DNA of 64,000 nt from Pseudoclavibacter sp. CFCC 11306 (GCF_008831235.1 NZ_WBKF01000001.1:248001-312000); one strand, 5' to 3'. Shown: positions 22,842 to 31,677, counted from the first letter of the stretch. Notes: generated by a model from the letters alone, not told the origin. Program-made: numbers and translations.

Positions 22842-24284
22842 ATGAACACTGCAGCCGATGCACCCACAGACCCACTCGCAACATCCTCCAGCGTCCTGCT
22901 CAGCGACGCGCAGCGCAGCGCAGTCGCTCGCCTGACCGAGGCTCTCGGCGCCGATCACGTCGTCACCGGCCGCGCCGAGCTGCTCGACCACGGCCACGAC
23001 ACCGGCGTCGACGACTCCCCGGCGCTGGCCCTCGCACTGGTGCTGCCGACCAGCACCGAAGAGGTCGCCGCCGTCATGGCGATCGCCAACGATCTGGTGA
23101 TTCCCGTGGTGCCGCAGGGCACCCGTACCGGGGTCGTCGGCGGTGCCGATGCGGTTCCCGGTGCGATCCTGCTCGACCTCACCCTGATGAACCGCATTCT
23201 GCGCATCGACGTCGACGACCAGCTGGTCACCGTGCAACCAGGCGTGATCACCGGTGATCTGGCGGCTGCCGTGCGTGAGCAGGGGCTGTTCTATCCAGTC
23301 GATCCGGGATCGGTGCACATCAGCTCGATCGGCGGCAACATCGTCACCAACGCAGGCGGCATGCGCTGCGTGAAGTACGGCGTCACCGGCGACTCAGTGC
23401 GCAGCCTGACGGTGGTGCTGGCCGACGGCACCGTCGTGCGCACCGGGCACGACTCGGTGAAAGGTGTCGCCGGGCTCGACCTCACGAGTCTGATCGTCGG
23501 CTCCGAGGGCACCCTCGGCATCGTGACGCAGGCCACCCTGGCGCTGCGTCCGCTGCCCGGTGAGGCCGCCGGCGCTGCAGCGCTCTTTCCCACGCTGGAG
23601 GACGCGCTCGCCGCAGCCGCCGAGACGGCGTCGAACGCCCGCAGGCCAAGCGCACTCGAGATGCTCGACCAGCGCACGATTCAGGCGATCAACCATTTCA
23701 ACCCGAACGCGAAGCTGCCCGATGACGTCGCCGCCATGCTGATCGTCGAATCCGACGAGATCGGGCGCGCCACCGAAGACGTCGCCGAATATCAGCGCAT
23801 CTTCGAGAGCCATCATGCGGTGCGCATCGACCTGGCCCGGAACGCGGCCGAAGTCGATGCGCTGCTTGAGATCCGCCGTCAGCTGCATCCGGCTCTCTAC
23901 GCGGAGTTCGGCACGCTGCTCACCGAAGACATCGCGGTGCCGCGAGGTCGGCTGCTGAAGCTGCTGCGCGTGATCGAGCAGGCCGCAGCCGAGACCGGTG
24001 CGCCGGTGGCGACCGGCGGGCACGTGGGCGACGGCAACCTGCACCCGATCGTCGGCTATGTCGCAGGCGACGCCGACAGCCTGGCCCGAGCACACCGCGC
24101 CTATGAGCAGATCCTCACTCGCACCATCGAGCTCGGCGGCACCATCACCGGCGAGCACGGGGTGGGCACGCTCAAGCGCAGCGCGCTCGGCACCGAGTTC
24201 TCGTCCGAGCTCCTGGCTCTGCAGATTCGTGTGAAGGCGGCGTTCGACCCGCGCGGAATACTGAACCCCGGCAAGAAGCTCTGA
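22842..24284 (+). CDS. FAD-linked oxidase, GlcD / D-lactate dehydrogenase family
   Basis: A 480-residue flavoprotein with an N-terminal FAD-binding domain (VPQGTRTGVVGGADAV at about residues 88-103, then GGNIVTNAGGMRC near residue 165) and a C-terminal oxidase domain ending in the family signature GEHGVGTLKR near residue 440. Such enzymes oxidise 2-hydroxy acids (glycolate, D-lactate or D-2-hydroxyglutarate) and pass electrons to the quinone pool or a partner. No GlcE/GlcF partner genes are adjacent, so it probably works as a single-subunit enzyme, and substrate cannot be told from sequence. Start ATG 22842 is set by the near-leaderless promoter. Confidence 0.88.
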   Translation: MNTAADAPTDPLATSSSVLLSDAQRSAVARLTEALGADHVVTGRAELLDHGHDTGVDDSPALALALVLPTSTEEVAAVMAIANDLVIPVVPQGTRTGVVGGADAVPGAILLDLTLMNRILRIDVDDQLVTVQPGVITGDLAAAVREQGLFYPVDPGSVHISSIGGNIVTNAGGMRCVKYGVTGDSVRSLTVVLADGTVVRTGHDSVKGVAGLDLTSLIVGSEGTLGIVTQATLALRPLPGEAAGAAALFPTLEDALAAAAETASNARRPSALEMLDQRTIQAINHFNPNAKLPDDVAAMLIVESDEIGRATEDVAEYQRIFESHHAVRIDLARNAAEVDALLEIRRQLHPALYAEFGTLLTEDIAVPRGRLLKLLRVIEQAAAETGAPVATGGHVGDGNLHPIVGYVAGDADSLARAHRAYEQILTRTIELGGTITGEHGVGTLKRSALGTEFSSELLALQIRVKAAFDPRGILNPGKKL

Positions 24285-24326
24285 GCAGCCCAGCGAGCAC
24301 TCAGCCCGCGAGGTCGTGAGCGCACT

Positions 24327-24332
24327 TAGACT
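24327..24332 (+). promoter_or_regulatory. -10 (TAGACT) of the Mg-type ATPase, leaderless arrangement
   Basis: TAGACT ends seven bases before ATG 24340. This makes 24340, not the GTG at 24316 that lies upstream of the promoter, the probable start, read from a leaderless mRNA. Confidence 0.6.
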
Positions 24333-24339
24333 TGGGGTC

Positions 24340-26988
24340 ATGCGCACTCGGTCTCATTCGGTCTCGCCCGCCAATGCTCCCCAGGCCAAAGACACCTGGT
24401 GGGCGGTGGCAGTTCCAGACCTGCTTCGGCGTCTCGGCACTGACGACCCCGTTGCCGGGCTGACCCCCGGGGCCGCCGCGCAGCGTCTCGACACGCGACA
24501 CACCACAACCGGCGCTGACGCGGGAGCATTTGCCGTCGTTCGGGCAGTGCTGCGACAGTTCAGCAGCCCGATCACGCTCATTCTGCTGGTGGCCGCGGTC
24601 ATCTCGTTCATCGTGGCCGACGCAGTCGACGGCTTCATCGTGATACTGATCGTGCTCGCCTCAGGTCTGCTCGGCTTCTGGCAGGAGCATCGCGCCGGGA
24701 ACGCCGTGCGCGAGCTGATGAGTCGAGTCGCGACCACGGCGATCGTCCGACGCGACGGGCGCGACTCTGAAGTGCCGGTCGCGTCGATCGTGCCCGGAGA
24801 CATCGTCGTGCTCTCGGCCGGATCGCTCATTCCCGCCGACGCCCGTCTGCTTGACGCCGACAGCCTGCTGGTCGACGAGTCGAGCCTCACGGGAGAGACC
24901 TTCCCGGTCGAGAAGAACGCCCATGCCGACGTGGCCGCAGACGCCGCGCTCTCGGGTCGTCTCAACGCCGTCTTCCAGGGGTCTCACGTCGTGAGCGGCA
25001 CCGCGCGTGCTCTCGTCGTGCACACGGGCACGCAGACGGAGTTCGGCCGGCTCTCGGCGCAGCTGACCGGCAGAACCGGGCCGACGCAGTTCCAGCGAGG
25101 CATGACGAAGTTCGGCACACTGCTGCTGCGCCTCATGATCGTGCTCACCGTGTTCATCTTCGTCGTGAACTGGGTGCTCGGTCGCGAGGTGCTGGAAGCG
25201 CTGATGTTCGCTGTCGCGCTCGCGATCGGGCTGACTCCGCAGATGCTGCCGGCCATCACCTCGGTCAGCCTGGCGACGGGGGCACGCAAGATGGCTCGCC
25301 GCAAAGTGATCGTGAAGCGGCTCGACGCCATCGAAGATCTCGGCTCGGTCTCGGTCCTCTGCACAGACAAGACGGGCACCGTGACGATCGGGTCGGCCGG
25401 CCTCGACCTCGCGGCCGATCCGTCGGGGCGCTCTGACGAGGCGGTCGGCCGGTTGGCCGTGCTCAACGCCGGGCTGCAGACCGGTTTCGCGAATCCGCTC
25501 GATCAGGCGGTGCTCGCCCAGGCCACCGTGCCCCCGAGCGCGCGAGCCGTGGGGGAGCTTCCGTACGACTTCTCACGCAAGCGGCTGAGCGTGCTGGTCG
25601 ACGGCGTCGACGACGACGGGTCGGCGGCGGATGCCACGGCAGGCGTGGCGCGCGGCCCGCTGCTGGTCTGTAAAGGGGCCTTCGACAAAGTGCTGGACAC
25701 CTGCGCCACCGTGCGCATCGACGGCCGAGACGAGCCGCTCGACGCCCACCGCAGCGAACTCGACGAACGCTTTCGCGCGCTGAGCGGCGAAGGGTACCGC
25801 GTGCTGGGGCTGGCGACGCGTCGAGCCGATGCCGCTGAGCCGGGTGAACACCGGATGACCGCCGACGACGAGCAGGGGCTCACCCTGCGCGGCCTGCTCT
25901 GCTTCCATGATCCGATCAAGGCCGATGTGCAGCAGGACATCGCTGCGCTGCGCGACTCCGGCGTGCGCGTCAAAGTCATCACCGGCGACAACCGCTATGC
26001 CGCCGGCCACGTGGCCCGTGAGCTTCGGCTCGACGACGACACCGTGCTGACCGGGCCCGAGATCGATCGCATGAGCGACGACGAACTCTCGGCGGCCGTG
26101 ACCGACACCGACGTCTACGCCGAAGTCGAGCCTGCCCACAAAGCACGTATCGTGCGCACCCTGCGACTGAACCTCGACCGTGGCGACCAGCGCAGCGGGG
26201 GAGAGCACGGTGTGGCCTATCTCGGCGACGGCATCAACGACGCACCCGCCCTGCACGCAGCCGATGTCGGCATTTCGGTTGACACCGCGCATCCGGTCGC
26301 CCGCGACGCGGCTTCGGTCGTGCTGCTCGACAAGAGTCTCGGGGTGGTCAACGACGGCGTACGACTCGGCAGAGAGACGTTTGCGAACACTCTGAAGTAT
26401 GTGCGTGTGACGACCAGCGCGAGCTTCGGGAACATGATCTCGATGGCCGTCGCGAGCATCTTCCTGCCGTTTCTGCCGCTGCTGCCCCGTCAGGTTCTGG
26501 TGCTGAACTTTCTCACAGACCTGCCCTCGATGGCGATCGCGTCGGATCGCGTCGACGACGAGCTGGTCAGACGCCCCGGTCAGTGGAACATCGCGGCGAT
26601 CCGCAACTTCATGCTGGTCTTCGGCCTGCTGTCGGCTGCCTTCGACATCATCACCTTCGTCGTGCTGATGCAGGTGTTCCACACCGACGACGTGACGTTC
26701 CGCAGCGCCTGGTTCCTCGAATCGACGATCACCGAACTCATCGTGCTCTTCTCCATGCGTTCGGCCCGGCCGCTCTTCCGCACTCGTCCGGGCCGTGGGT
26801 TGGTCGTGCTGAGCGTGATCGTGGGCGTGTTCACGCTGTGGGTGCCCTATTCGCCGCTGGCCGGCGTGCTTGGGCTGGATGCGGTCTCGGGGATGCTGAT
26901 GGCCGCCGTGATCGTGATCTCGCTGGCGTACCTCGCCTGCAACGAACTGCTGAAGCGGCGGTTCATCGAGGCTCTGCATCGCGGATGA
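24340..26988 (+). CDS. mgtA: P-type ATPase, magnesium-importing type
   Basis: An 882-residue P-type ATPase. The phosphorylated Asp343 lies in CTDKTGT, the TGES actuator loop is present (LTGE near residue 186), and the hinge is GDGINDAPALHAADVGIS near residue 630. The P3B (MgtA/MgtB) assignment rests on the overall layout: two N-terminal and six C-terminal membrane segments with NFLTDLPSMAIASD near residue 727, a stretch typical of Mg2+ importers. It would pump Mg2+ into the cell using ATP. No regulatory leader like the enterobacterial mgtA leader is present; the promoter appears leaderless. Other P-type cation specificities cannot be fully excluded. Confidence 0.87.
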   Translation: MRTRSHSVSPANAPQAKDTWWAVAVPDLLRRLGTDDPVAGLTPGAAAQRLDTRHTTTGADAGAFAVVRAVLRQFSSPITLILLVAAVISFIVADAVDGFIVILIVLASGLLGFWQEHRAGNAVRELMSRVATTAIVRRDGRDSEVPVASIVPGDIVVLSAGSLIPADARLLDADSLLVDESSLTGETFPVEKNAHADVAADAALSGRLNAVFQGSHVVSGTARALVVHTGTQTEFGRLSAQLTGRTGPTQFQRGMTKFGTLLLRLMIVLTVFIFVVNWVLGREVLEALMFAVALAIGLTPQMLPAITSVSLATGARKMARRKVIVKRLDAIEDLGSVSVLCTDKTGTVTIGSAGLDLAADPSGRSDEAVGRLAVLNAGLQTGFANPLDQAVLAQATVPPSARAVGELPYDFSRKRLSVLVDGVDDDGSAADATAGVARGPLLVCKGAFDKVLDTCATVRIDGRDEPLDAHRSELDERFRALSGEGYRVLGLATRRADAAEPGEHRMTADDEQGLTLRGLLCFHDPIKADVQQDIAALRDSGVRVKVITGDNRYAAGHVARELRLDDDTVLTGPEIDRMSDDELSAAVTDTDVYAEVEPAHKARIVRTLRLNLDRGDQRSGGEHGVAYLGDGINDAPALHAADVGISVDTAHPVARDAASVVLLDKSLGVVNDGVRLGRETFANTLKYVRVTTSASFGNMISMAVASIFLPFLPLLPRQVLVLNFLTDLPSMAIASDRVDDELVRRPGQWNIAAIRNFMLVFGLLSAAFDIITFVVLMQVFHTDDVTFRSAWFLESTITELIVLFSMRSARPLFRTRPGRGLVVLSVIVGVFTLWVPYSPLAGVLGLDAVSGMLMAAVIVISLAYLACNELLKRRFIEALHRG

Positions 26989-27008
26989 ACGGCGTCGGCT
27001 GTCAGCAC

Positions 27009-27040
27009 GGTATCATCGTCTCGGCCCGATGACCGATACC
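27009..27040 (+). repeat. Imperfect inverted repeat in the leader of the MatC-like gene
   Basis: GGTATC at 27009-27014 pairs with GATACC at 27035-27040, and ATCG (27015-27018) can pair with CGAT (27027-27030) after a four-base bulge. It lies in the 158-base gap before the permease. It may be an operator or a structured leader; TATCAT inside it could also serve as a -10. Confidence 0.3.
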
Positions 27041-27146
27041 ACTGGTCGGCGGGCCCTGGCCACGAGCCGCCGCAGACCAACCTCCGCACAGTGACGCTGG
27101 CGATACCGCCTGTCACTCGTGCGACACCCCCGAAAGCCACTCGTCC

Positions 27147-28430
27147 ATGAGCCCTGAAATCGTCTCAATCCTGCTGCTCGCCGTCATGTTCGTGCTCGCC
27201 ACGTGGCGAGGCGTCAACATGGGCGTGCTCGGATTCGTCGCCGCGTTCGCCCTCGGATCGACCATGCTCGGCATGGACGTCAAAGAGATCTGGGCGGGGT
27301 TCCCCGTCGATCTGTTCGTGTCGCTGTTGGGACTGACGTTCCTGTTCGGCTTCGCGCAGAACAACGGAGCGATCGAAGTGCTCGTCGGCGGCTGTATGAA
27401 GCTGATCGGCAGACGTCACCACCTGGCCCCGTGGATCTTCTTCGCGCTCACGGCCGTGCTGATCGCATGCGGCGCGCTGTTCGCCGTCGCGATCATCACT
27501 CCGCTGGCGCTGAGCTTCGCCCGGCGAAACCGCATGAATCAGCTGATGATGGGCCTGTTGGTCGTCCACGGCGCCTTGGCCGGAGCCTTCTCTCCGATCA
27601 GCGTCTACGGGGTGTTCATCAACGGCTACCTCGAGAAGCAGGGTCTGCCGACCGCTCCGCTCTCGCTCTTCGCCATTCCGTTCGTGCTCAACGTGCTCTT
27701 CGCGCTGGTCACCTGGTTCGTGCTGCGCGGGAGAGACGACCCCGAGATGGCAGAGCATGCGACTCGCGCATCCGCTGTGGGCAGCACTGCTGCCGCAGCC
27801 GGGGCAGTCACCCGCTCCGGGCGCCTCAACCGGTCTCAGCTGCTCACTCTGACAGGTCTGGCGATCATGGTCGTCCTGGTTCTGATCTTCAACCTCAACA
27901 TCGGCGTGGTCTGCCTCGGAGTCGGGATCGTGCTGGCCTGCATCAGCCCGTCCGAGGGCACGCAGGCGCTGAAACGCGTCTCATGGTCGGTGCTCGTGCT
28001 GATCACCGGGGTGCTGACCTACATCGCCGTGCTCGAGTCGGCCGGCACCGTGGAGTGGGTGTCTGGAGGGATCCAGGCGATCGCGATACCGCTGATCGCG
28101 GCGCTGCTGCTCTTCTACCTCGCAGGCTTCGTCTCGGCACTGGCCTCGTCGCTCGGCATCATCGGCGTCGTGATCGCGCTGGCCGTTCCGTTCCTGCAGC
28201 AGAGCGAGGTGAGTATCGCCGGATTCGTCGCAGCGCTGGCCTTCTCGGCCACCATCGTCGACATCAGCCCGTTCTCCACCAACGGAGCGATGCTGCTGGC
28301 CAACGTGGATGAGAGAATCCGTGACTGGTACTACCGGCGCATGCTGATCTACGCAGGCCTGATGTGTCTCATCGGACCGGCGGTCGGGTGGCTCGTCGCC
28401 GCGGTGCCGACGTGGGCGGGCATGCGCTGA
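27147..28430 (+). CDS. MatC-like dicarboxylate permease (SLC13-like)
   Basis: A 427-residue integral membrane protein with about ten to twelve hydrophobic segments. The N-terminal 150 residues resemble the MatC N-terminal domain (malonate/dicarboxylate carrier), including the short FAQNNGAIEVL block near residue 70 and ITPLALSFARR near residue 115. The C-terminal half has a second block ending SPFSTNGAMLLANV near residue 375, the SPFS/STNG pattern found in ion-transporter-type carriers. It probably moves malonate or another dicarboxylate with a cation. It stands alone, with no malonate-catabolism genes nearby, so the substrate is a guess. ATG 27147 lacks a clear ribosome-binding site. Confidence 0.75.
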   Translation: MSPEIVSILLLAVMFVLATWRGVNMGVLGFVAAFALGSTMLGMDVKEIWAGFPVDLFVSLLGLTFLFGFAQNNGAIEVLVGGCMKLIGRRHHLAPWIFFALTAVLIACGALFAVAIITPLALSFARRNRMNQLMMGLLVVHGALAGAFSPISVYGVFINGYLEKQGLPTAPLSLFAIPFVLNVLFALVTWFVLRGRDDPEMAEHATRASAVGSTAAAAGAVTRSGRLNRSQLLTLTGLAIMVVLVLIFNLNIGVVCLGVGIVLACISPSEGTQALKRVSWSVLVLITGVLTYIAVLESAGTVEWVSGGIQAIAIPLIAALLLFYLAGFVSALASSLGIIGVVIALAVPFLQQSEVSIAGFVAALAFSATIVDISPFSTNGAMLLANVDERIRDWYYRRMLIYAGLMCLIGPAVGWLVAAVPTWAGMR

Positions 28431-28442
28431 GACCCCGACGAC

Positions 28443-30134
28443 TCACCTGATGGTGTCCATGAGTCGGTCGGTGCGTGCGTCGTCCCACTGCACCCCGGAG
28501 AGACGCTGCCAGGCCGGAACGGCGCTCGATCCGTAGTTGTGGCCGTAGAGCGCCGGCGCCCAACCCGAGATGAGCATGTCGAGCGTCATCTGCAGATAGG
28601 TGACCCCGGGCATCCACGTGAAATACGGGGTGAGCTGCCCCTTCGCCTTCTCGGCGGCCACCCAGTCGGGCTCACGCCAGATCAGACTGCTCTGCCATTT
28701 CACCACCGGGTCTGAGACGTTCTGCATGTACATCAGGCGCGGCCGCCCAGCACAGACCGCGTCGATGTCTTCGCGACGCTCGACGAACAGCACCGACTGG
28801 CCCTCGGTCTCGACGCAGGGCGATCCGTTGCGCATGGCGGTCATACGCTGGTGCGTCTCGCTGATGCCGGGCGTGCCGGCGAAGACGATGCCGTCAGTGC
28901 CCGCCACGAGATCGCTCAGGTCGGGAAAGGCGTTCTGCGTGCCGTACGCACCGAGGCTCTGCGCGTAGACGAAGAGCTTGGGGCGATGACCGGTCTGCGC
29001 CTCGTGCCGGTCGACCGCCTCTCGAACGCCGGTGATCAGCGAGCGTGCGGTCTGCTCCACGCGGTCGCGGTCGAAGACGAACGACAGCGCGCTGGGCAGA
29101 AACGAGTACTGCATCGATACGGTTGCCACGTCGCCGTTGTAGAGATATTCGAGCGGTCTGGTCGACTGAGTGTCAACCCAGCCGGTGCCGGTGGTGACCA
29201 CGATCTGCAGGGCCTGACGGTCGAAGGCGTCGGTGCGTTCGAGCTCTTTGACCGCGATGCGAGCCTGTTCCGAGATGTTGTTCGAGAACTCTTTGCCGAC
29301 GTAGACGCGAATGGGGTCGACCGTCGGCTGTCCCGGGTTGAACGACTGGATCTCGTCGGTGCTCGGGCCGCTCTGCACGAAGGTCTTGCCCGGCCAGCCC
29401 AGAGAGTTCCACGAGACGAGGGATGCGTCGCTGCCGGATCGCAGCGGATCGGTCGGCTGTTCGAGCCCGGCGTCACGGTCGTTCTTCGTGGTGTAGAAGC
29501 TGTCCATGACGCCGAGGAGTGTGGGGCGCACGCTGGTGTCGAACACCAGGGCCAGCGCCACGACGACCACGACGAAGGCCACCGTGCGGCCGAAGAACGG
29601 AGGCATGCGACGTATGCCGCTGCGGTGCATCAGGAAGCGCCAGAACGTGCCGATCGCACGCCGTCCGATTCGGACGATCAGCAGGATGCCCCAGGCGACG
29701 GCGATGGTCATGAGCACGATCAGCACGGTCTGACCGATGATCTGCACGAGGCTGAGCTGGGGGCGCGTGAAGCCGCTGAGCGGATACACGCTGTCCTGCC
29801 ACCAGACATAGATCGACAGCCAGTAGACGTTCACGACCATCACGATCGTGAGGCATGCCAGCGAGACGCGCTGCCCGAGGGCCTTGGACGGGCGCCAGCT
29901 GATCAGTGCGCGCACGATATGACCTAGGAGCGTGCCGAGACCGTAGCCGATCACGACGAGGATGCCGCTGATCAGCCCCTGCCAGTACCAGCTGCGAGGC
30001 ATGAGCGATGGCGTGAGCGACGCCCAGAAGAGGTTCAGCCCGATGACCAGACCGACGAGGTCGAAGTTGCTGCTGAGCACTCGAAAGATCCGCTGCGCGA
30101 CTTGAGTGAGCGTCTGGCGCGGGGTGGTGGTCAC
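28443..30134 (-). CDS. Membrane-anchored alpha/beta hydrolase (Abhydrolase_9 type)
   Basis: A 563-residue protein. The N-terminal ~210 residues carry about four or five hydrophobic segments, starting with LVGLVIGLNLFWASLTPSL. The rest is a hydrolase domain with the nucleophile elbow AQSLGAYG (Ser in the GxSxG-like turn, first Gly replaced by Ala) at about residue 370. This matches the actinobacterial family with an N-terminal membrane domain and a C-terminal alpha/beta hydrolase; substrates are not established. An upstream ATG at 30155 and others overlap the tRNA; GTG 30134 is chosen because TACACT six bases upstream predicts a leaderless start. It is convergent with the MatC-like gene, with 12 bases between stops. 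Confidence 0.82.
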   Translation of the reverse strand: MTTTPRQTLTQVAQRIFRVLSSNFDLVGLVIGLNLFWASLTPSLMPRSWYWQGLISGILVVIGYGLGTLLGHIVRALISWRPSKALGQRVSLACLTIVMVVNVYWLSIYVWWQDSVYPLSGFTRPQLSLVQIIGQTVLIVLMTIAVAWGILLIVRIGRRAIGTFWRFLMHRSGIRRMPPFFGRTVAFVVVVVALALVFDTSVRPTLLGVMDSFYTTKNDRDAGLEQPTDPLRSGSDASLVSWNSLGWPGKTFVQSGPSTDEIQSFNPGQPTVDPIRVYVGKEFSNNISEQARIAVKELERTDAFDRQALQIVVTTGTGWVDTQSTRPLEYLYNGDVATVSMQYSFLPSALSFVFDRDRVEQTARSLITGVREAVDRHEAQTGHRPKLFVYAQSLGAYGTQNAFPDLSDLVAGTDGIVFAGTPGISETHQRMTAMRNGSPCVETEGQSVLFVERREDIDAVCAGRPRLMYMQNVSDPVVKWQSSLIWREPDWVAAEKAKGQLTPYFTWMPGVTYLQMTLDMLISGWAPALYGHNYGSSAVPAWQRLSGVQWDDARTDRLMDTIR

Positions 30135-30140
30135 CTCACG

Positions 30141-30146
30141 AGTGTA
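30141..30146 (-). promoter_or_regulatory. -10 (TACACT) of the membrane hydrolase, leaderless arrangement
   Basis: On the minus strand TACACT ends six bases before the GTG at 30134; no Shine-Dalgarno sequence precedes the start. It lies 48 bases downstream of the tRNA-Leu 3' end. Confidence 0.6.
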
Positions 30147-30193
30147 GACGTGGCGCGTCATCGCCGAAAACCGGTGGCAGATAGAGAAAACAG

Positions 30194-30276
30194 TGCCCAA
30201 GGTGGGAGTCGAACCCACACGCCCTCTCGGGCAGAGCATTTTGAGTGCCCCGCGTCTGCCATTCCGCCACTTGGGC
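30194..30276 (-). tRNA. tRNA-Leu (anticodon CAA)
   Basis: The minus strand folds as a class II tRNA. The acceptor stem is GCCCAAG pairing with CTTGGGC, followed by an A discriminator. The D-arm contains GGCGGAATGGCAGACG. A five-pair anticodon stem GGGCA/TGCTC encloses the loop CTCAAAA, reading CAA (codon UUG). A variable arm and the T-arm GTGGGTTCGACTCCCAC complete it. The CCA end is not encoded. The 83-base length is normal for leucine tRNA. Confidence 0.95.
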
Positions 30277-30337
30277 CAGCATCATCGAAGACCGACCGGT
30301 GGTCGGCCGACGACACACGGCCGACGTCATCATACCG

Positions 30338-30343
30338 TAAGCT
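30338..30343 (+). promoter_or_regulatory. -10 (TAAGCT) of the response regulator, leaderless arrangement
   Basis: TAAGCT ends six bases before GTG 30350, with no ribosome-binding site between. It is divergent from the tRNA-Leu gene. Confidence 0.65.
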
Positions 30344-30349
30344 AGGCGT

Positions 30350-31048
30350 GTGAGTGATGAAACCGCAGCCCCCAAACCGATGCGACGCGTGGTCGTCGCC
30401 GAAGACGAGTCGCTCATCCGCATGGATATCGTCGACACCCTGCAAGACGCCGGGTTCGACGTCGTCGGCGAGGCCGGCGACGGCGCGAAGGGCCTTGAGC
30501 TCGCTCGTGAGCTGAAGCCCGATCTCGTCGTCTTCGATGTCAAGATGCCTGAGATGGACGGCATCACCGCCGCTCAGCACATCACCGACGAGGGCATCGC
30601 CCCTGTCGTGCTGCTGACCGCGTTCAGCCAGAAAGAACTCGTCGAGCGGGCCTCCGAGGCGGGCGCGATGGCCTATGTGGTCAAGCCCTTCACCCCGGCA
30701 GAGCTGATTCCGGCGATCGAGATCGCACTCTCGCGCCACGCGCAGTTCAAGGCCCTCGAAGACGAAGTCGCCGACATCGTCGAGCGTTTTGAGACCCGCA
30801 AACTGCTCGACCGCGCAAAGGGCCTGCTCAACCAGCGCATGGGCATGACCGAGCCCGAGGCCTTTCGCTGGATTCAGAAGGCCAGCATGGATCGTCGCGC
30901 CACGATGCGCGAGGTCGCCCAGGCCGTCATCCAGCAGCTCGATCCAGACCATGGCAAAGAGCACGGCAAAGGCGACCACCACGGCAAGGGCGATCACCAC
31001 GCTTCGAAAAGCGAGCATCCCAAGCCGCACCATGACGACGCCGAATAG
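30350..31048 (+). CDS. pdtaR: ANTAR-domain response regulator (PdtaR type) with His-rich tail
   Basis: A 232-residue antitermination response regulator like Mycobacterium tuberculosis PdtaR (Rv1626). The receiver domain has the acidic pair Glu18/Asp19, phospho-acceptor Asp63 in FDVKMPEMDG, LLTAF and the VVKPF lysine. A linker coiled coil leads to the ANTAR RNA-binding domain (about residues 140-195; LDRAKGLLNQRMGMTEPEAF). When phosphorylated by a PdtaS-like kinase it would bind paired hairpins in nascent RNA to stop termination. No kinase is in the window. Residues 198-232 form a tail with nine His and a repeated GKGDHH unit, which I do not know from PdtaR; it may bind metal. GTG start follows a leaderless promoter. 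Confidence 0.9.
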   Translation: MSDETAAPKPMRRVVVAEDESLIRMDIVDTLQDAGFDVVGEAGDGAKGLELARELKPDLVVFDVKMPEMDGITAAQHITDEGIAPVVLLTAFSQKELVERASEAGAMAYVVKPFTPAELIPAIEIALSRHAQFKALEDEVADIVERFETRKLLDRAKGLLNQRMGMTEPEAFRWIQKASMDRRATMREVAQAVIQQLDPDHGKEHGKGDHHGKGDHHASKSEHPKPHHDDAE

Positions 31049-31112
31049 CCGCTGACGGTCGCAGACCGATACGCAGACGCCGTCTCAGACAGAGATCAGA
31101 CAGAGACTCGAT

Positions 31113-31148
31113 CAGACGCCACACCGACATGAACCGGTGTGGCGTCTG
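31113..31148. terminator. Bidirectional terminator hairpin between pdtaR and the thioesterase
   Basis: A perfect 14-base-pair stem, CAGACGCCACACCG at 31113-31126 against CGGTGTGGCGTCTG at 31135-31148, with an eight-base loop. It sits in the 151-base gap between two convergent genes, so it can serve both. A long U-run is lacking, as often in high-GC bacteria. Confidence 0.8.
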
Positions 31149-31199
31149 TCATCTGCGTCTGTCATCTGCGCTGGGGAGCCGCACCGTCCGCCTCCCCGG

Positions 31200-31631
31200 T
31201 CACGCGTTGCGCAGAAAGTTCGTGATGCGCACCGTCGAGATCAGACGATCCTGCTCGTCGGTGATCGTGATCTCGTGTGTGGTCAGCGTTCCGCCGAGGT
31301 GCAGCGCCCGGCAGGTGCCGGTCACCGTGCCGGTGCGCACCGAGCGGGTGTGCGTCGCGTTGATCTCGATGCCCACCGCCACCTTGTCGCGATCGATCGC
31401 GTGCACGTTCGCAGCGAACGACCCCAGGGTCTCGCCGAGGGTCACGTAGGCTCCGCCGTTGACGACGCCATAGGGCTGGCGGTTGCCCTCGGCGGGCATC
31501 GTGGCCACCGCCTCGTCGGCTGAGAGGCTCACCAATGTGATGCCCAGTTTCTCGGCGAGCTCGCCCAGCGTGCCCCGCTGCTCCAGCAGGCGCCGGGCCG
31601 CATCCGTTCGGGCCGCATCGATGATCGACAT
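31200..31631 (-). CDS. PaaI-type hotdog-fold thioesterase
   Basis: A 143-residue single hotdog domain. Core pattern GVVNGGAYVTLGETLGSFAA at about residues 56-75 contains the NGG-x9-Glu arrangement of PaaI/4HBT acyl-CoA thioesterases. It is likely to hydrolyse aryl or acyl-CoA esters; the true substrate is unknown. The ATG at 31631 is chosen because GAAGGAG lies eight bases upstream; longer in-frame extension runs over the polA promoter and is not used. It is divergent from polA. Confidence 0.87.
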   Translation of the reverse strand: MSIIDAARTDAARRLLEQRGTLGELAEKLGITLVSLSADEAVATMPAEGNRQPYGVVNGGAYVTLGETLGSFAANVHAIDRDKVAVGIEINATHTRSVRTGTVTGTCRALHLGGTLTTHEITITDEQDRLISTVRITNFLRNA

Positions 31632-31677
31632 GTGCACTCCTTCGGGTCTGTGACGTGCGGAATCGCTCGTGCAGCAG

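Noticed and set aside
24316-24339. GTG 24316 as start of the Mg-type ATPase
   Set aside because: The predicted -10 (24327-24332) lies downstream of it, so this GTG would not be on the transcript.
30194-30276. tRNA-Leu as an integration (att) site for a mobile element
   Set aside because: No integrase, no repeated tRNA 3' end and no foreign-looking genes are found on either side.
30950-31040. Repeat of GGCAAAGGCGACCACCAC-like units as a DNA repeat element
   Set aside because: It is the coding sequence of the His-rich tail of the response regulator; two short near-copies only, not a dispersed repeat.
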